NCBI GenBank assembly: GCA_964612675.1
Contig: CAZTDD010000147.1
Location: forward strand, 1-16,044
Source: CAZTDD01 sp964612675
GTDB taxonomy: Bacteria > Hinthialibacterota > Hinthialibacteria > Hinthialibacterales > JAKPRU01
Length of the DNA stretch: 16,044 nt
Direction: 5' to 3'
Below, piece by piece: positions 13,111 through 16,044 of this stretch (within the stretch, counting starts at the first letter, position 1; each line of letters opens with the position of its first letter). The notes under the pieces were generated by a model, which saw only the letters and a program-made list of their open reading frames with translations, had not been told where the DNA came from and did not search any database. Made by a program: the position numbers and the translations under genes.

Positions 13111-15897
13111 CTAGTGTCTGACAACCTCGATTCCATATATCGCCAAGTCGTCGATTGCGACGGAGACTGCGCTGGTTCCGCTCAGGTTGGCAAGTTGGAG
13201 GATCGGGATTACACCGCCGCTTTCGGGAGAAAAGACGGTTGTTACGGTGTCCCATGAATCCTGATAACGGGCGGTATCAATCGTTGATTGATAACCGATG
13301 CTTCCGTCAAATGTCTGTTCGACAAGAGCGACAGCGATGGTCCCGCCCGGACCGGAGCTCCGGACACGTGCCGAGAATAGGGCTTCCTTGGTGACCGCCA
13401 CAGCTTCGGTTGGCTTCAAAGCGACAGTGATTACCTCGCCCGGTTCGGCGGACAGGAGCAGCGAACGATTGTGAGATCCTTCCCCCCACGCTGCCAATCC
13501 AACCTGCGCCGTTCCCTCCGCGTAGGTTCCCTCGAGTCCTCCGGGATAAGCCGCGAATCCGAGATTTTCGAGATCGCCACTCTCGAATTGCTCGCCATAT
13601 AGGATGTCTTCGCTGTGTAGGTTAAAGACAACAGGATTTGGTTTGTCTGTATTTCTGGCACGGATGCCCAACGCCCAATATTTCAGCGCGCCGGTATCGG
13701 CGGCGGCGATATCGGAGATCTTGAGCGACCAGCGACCACCGGCCTCCGTCCCCAAAAAGACGTTCAATGCTTCATCGTTCGGTTCTGTTCCGCCCGCTCG
13801 CGCAAGCGTTTCCAAATCCGTGCCGGGGCTACCTGATGCGGGGACGACGGTAGAAATCAATCCGGACGGGCCAATCAGCTCGACCTGCAGATCGCCGCGA
13901 TAACTATGCTGGACATCGAAATAGAGCACGATTTTCTGAACCGGTCCGAGGGAAGCGACTTCTATCGAGCGCTCAAGGCCTCTCTCGGAGTTGTCGGGAA
14001 TCGATACGAGCCGCGGCGGATTATCCAGGCGCACGTCATGGCTTAATACGTGAGTGGTGAAATCGTTTGTGGAGATTACTTGTCCGCCGCGTTCTGTGTG
14101 AAGTTGAAAGAGAAGATCCGCAATCAAGGTGTCATTTGGTGGGTCCGGGGCGTTGAACGTCAAGCGGTCTTCGGAGACCACCCTATTCTCAGCGGCGGGA
14201 CCGGAAACCTGCTCCCAGCGGAAACTCGCCCCGCCGCCAAGGACCTGGTCGAGCATCGGTACCTGGACGGTCTCTCCAGCGACGGCCACCTTGTGTGAGG
14301 TCGATAATGTGGGCGCAGCCAATCCGCGCTTGTCGAAAATATCGAAGAGTTCGTCCAGACCACTGTCGCCGTTCATCCGACGAAACGTATCGTAGACAGC
14401 TTGCGCTCCATCAAAGAAACTTGCACTCGGTGTGAGCAGGTAATGGGATTCGAGTACGAGTGTGTCAGCAAATGTTTTTCCGTATAGATCCCAGATGTCA
14501 TATAATGCATGGGACCAAATTCGTCCATCGAGGTGTTCTTGGTAGACAAGATCCTGCGGATATCGAACGGGTTCGTTCATACGTCGCAAGTAAGGCGGAT
14601 CGGCTGCTGAGTACGCGACGGCATCCCAATCGCCGATGATCTCCGGATTGAATGTGCCATCGGGGTCGTTACTGAATGCGAGGTAGTCGCCAAATCCTTC
14701 TCCAATGGCCATTGCTTCTTCAGAGGTACCGAAGCCTCGAATTTGATCGTCAAGGATGGCGTGTCCATATTCGTGGACGATAATGTCTCCATCCTCCGCG
14801 TCATCGACTCCTCCCGCCCCATATGTAATCTTCTTTGTGAACGATGTGTAATACGATTGATCCTCGGAATCCGCGTTGGTGACAACGGACAGCGGATAAT
14901 CGACCAGTGTGTCATACCCCAGGCTAATTAAGTAACGATGCACACGGTCCAGATGGTAATAGGCCATCACCTGCTCGAACTCCTCCTGGCCTCGGTTGTA
15001 GAAAAAGCGTAGCCCCGGTTCCTGTGCACGTGAGGTTCTGCCCGTCACATCCACATACGGCCCACGCAGAATACCGGAGGGATCGATGTCTCGAAGCGTG
15101 ACTGTGCGATAGGCCGAGGAGGGAACGGAATCGGCGGCATCGTTGCGGTCCTGCAGGTCGGTACGCCGCAAGGTGACAACGGGATTTGGATCGAACACCA
15201 TTCCCGTTCCATCCAGCCGATGCAGGAGATTTCGTTTGCGGAGGAGCTTTCCTGTCGAGGAATGAACAAGAACACGGAAATCGCCGAGCGGGTCGGCGGA
15301 CGCGATTCGAACTTCCCACACATCAATGGGATTTCCTTCCTCGATCAAGACCGCCGCCTCGGCGGTTGCCGGAGCGCGTTGAGAGCGGATTCTCAGGCCG
15401 TTTACTGCTGCTTGGATCGCCTCTTCAGATGTAATCTCAGTTGAACGAAGGGTGGGTGCCTGGTTTACGGAACTGGGGATTTGAAGTGAACTGTGCACAG
15501 CGCGCAGCGTTCCCGAATGGTCAACGCCGAGTACCAATCGTCCGTCGACCACCCTGCGTCCCCCGTAGAACTGGTCGTAGTCCAATCGTGTGATTGTTCT
15601 GCCCGATTTTGTGTAACGAAGCCTGGTTTCTTGAGGTGGATCGGTCAGTCCGAGCGCTGAGCCGTAGGCTGTCAGGAAACGATTCCCCGCAGTGACCGGA
15701 TCGGTTGTGCCAAGGATCAACGTGCCACCGGTGAGCCATCGGATCTGGGACCCGTCTCGCACACTTTCCCATGGTGTTTGGCTGTCCGCCAGAAGCGATT
15801 GAAGCGTTTCCTCTGCCTTCTGGCTATCCCCGGGCGCACAGATTCCGGAACCTGCGATCAGCAATACAAGCAAGAAAGAGCATAATCGGGAGTACAC
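13111..15897 (-). CDS. Secreted M36-like (fungalysin/thermolysin fold) metallopeptidase with P-domain
   Basis: A 928-aa secreted zinc endopeptidase. In order: signal peptide (about 1-20); FTP/PepSY-type propeptide (about 65-225, with DQFYGGRRVVDGRL at 108-121), which normally inhibits and assists folding; M36-like catalytic domain (about 280-530) with HEYGH (375-379) in DIIVHEYGHAILDDQ, candidate third ligand Glu400 in GEGFGDYLAF, and RIWSHALYDIWDLYG (459-473); a beta-rich linker; a proprotein-convertase P-domain (about 630-747, with SYRGDLQVELIGPSG); and a C-terminal beta-sandwich, perhaps carbohydrate-binding (about 765-925). GTG start, with GAGG about 12 nt upstream; no ATG lies nearby in frame. 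No lipobox. It is flanked by inverted 78-bp repeats. Its role, inferred, is nutrient or surface proteolysis. Confidence 0.9.
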   Translation of the reverse strand: MYSRLCSFLLVLLIAGSGICAPGDSQKAEETLQSLLADSQTPWESVRDGSQIRWLTGGTLILGTTDPVTAGNRFLTAYGSALGLTDPPQETRLRYTKSGRTITRLDYDQFYGGRRVVDGRLVLGVDHSGTLRAVHSSLQIPSSVNQAPTLRSTEITSEEAIQAAVNGLRIRSQRAPATAEAAVLIEEGNPIDVWEVRIASADPLGDFRVLVHSSTGKLLRKRNLLHRLDGTGMVFDPNPVVTLRRTDLQDRNDAADSVPSSAYRTVTLRDIDPSGILRGPYVDVTGRTSRAQEPGLRFFYNRGQEEFEQVMAYYHLDRVHRYLISLGYDTLVDYPLSVVTNADSEDQSYYTSFTKKITYGAGGVDDAEDGDIIVHEYGHAILDDQIRGFGTSEEAMAIGEGFGDYLAFSNDPDGTFNPEIIGDWDAVAYSAADPPYLRRMNEPVRYPQDLVYQEHLDGRIWSHALYDIWDLYGKTFADTLVLESHYLLTPSASFFDGAQAVYDTFRRMNGDSGLDELFDIFDKRGLAAPTLSTSHKVAVAGETVQVPMLDQVLGGGASFRWEQVSGPAAENRVVSEDRLTFNAPDPPNDTLIADLLFQLHTERGGQVISTNDFTTHVLSHDVRLDNPPRLVSIPDNSERGLERSIEVASLGPVQKIVLYFDVQHSYRGDLQVELIGPSGLISTVVPASGSPGTDLETLARAGGTEPNDEALNVFLGTEAGGRWSLKISDIAAADTGALKYWALGIRARNTDKPNPVVFNLHSEDILYGEQFESGDLENLGFAAYPGGLEGTYAEGTAQVGLAAWGEGSHNRSLLLSAEPGEVITVALKPTEAVAVTKEALFSARVRSSGPGGTIAVALVEQTFDGSIGYQSTIDTARYQDSWDTVTTVFSPESGGVIPILQLANLSGTSAVSVAIDDLAIYGIEVVRH

Positions 15898-15966
15898 AAT
15901 AATCGTGACCTCGTTGTTCTAGCGTAGTGTTCCGACCTGTTTGTAACGTATCGCGCCTCCCCTGAC

Positions 15967-16044
15967 CGTCATCGCGAGCCCCGAACCAGCGGAGCCGGTG
16001 ATTTGAGGAAGAAACCGCGGTCCCCGTTGCCGTCATGGCGAGCG
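15967..16044. repeat. Right copy of the 78-bp inverted repeat, cut by the window edge
   Basis: The reverse complement of this segment matches 12917-12994 along its whole length. It starts 70 nt upstream of the peptidase GTG and runs to the last base of the window, so the full copy is probably longer. Confidence 0.85.

Noticed and set aside
12848..13255. 135-codon open frame on the minus strand across the repeats
   Set aside because: Its protein is translated repeat sequence plus an out-of-frame part of the peptidase gene.

Overview
This window reads as chromosomal DNA from an uncultured, free-living bacterium, probably a metagenome-derived lineage outside the common model phyla. The evidence is moderate-to-high GC, genes whose best-fitting families are common in candidate-phylum genomes (a GH99-like/DUF5010 hydrolase, a YugP-type metallopeptidase, a long membrane-anchored phosphodiesterase with a Thr/Pro-rich tail), and many short interspersed palindromic repeats. 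I cannot name the phylum. All ten supported genes lie on the minus strand. I see no rRNA, tRNA, CRISPR array, transposase or prophage gene.

Layout in the direction of transcription (high to low coordinates). (1) 15897-12500 is repeat-rich. It holds a secreted M36-like metallopeptidase with an FTP propeptide and a P-domain, lying between two inverted copies of a 78-bp repeat. A small GIY-YIG nuclease follows, closely bracketed by more copies of the same repeat superfamily. (2) 12353-7631 is a probable operon: a secreted GH99-like glycoside hydrolase, a GT-C type membrane glycosyltransferase whose N-terminus reads through a 120-bp palindromic MITE-like element, a YhcC/TIGR01212 radical SAM protein, and a stand-alone receiver protein. 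The last three are joined by TAA-ATG and ATGA junctions. (3) 7286-6591 is a monocistronic YugP-like membrane zinc peptidase with its own promoter, a strong ribosome binding site and an intrinsic terminator. (4) 6410-1545 is a second tight operon: a two-domain membrane protein that looks like a fusion of a phytol/dolichol-kinase-like domain with a DUF92 (VTE6-like) domain, a class III sirtuin (ATGA overlap), and a membrane-anchored phosphodiesterase of the alkaline phosphatase superfamily. (5) 1388-309 encodes an isopropylmalate-dehydrogenase-like enzyme with an isocitrate-dehydrogenase-like cofactor loop, ended by an intrinsic terminator.

How the genes may work together. The fused lipid-alcohol kinase and the phosphodiesterase would act in or at the membrane, and the sirtuin would remove acyl groups from lysines. 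No single pathway is proven by their linkage. The hydrolase and GT-C enzyme suggest surface glycan turnover or modification. The most unusual material is the repeat layer: at least four repeat families, one captured in frame inside a coding sequence, one tightly bracketing a nuclease gene, and one forming inverted boundaries around a protease gene.
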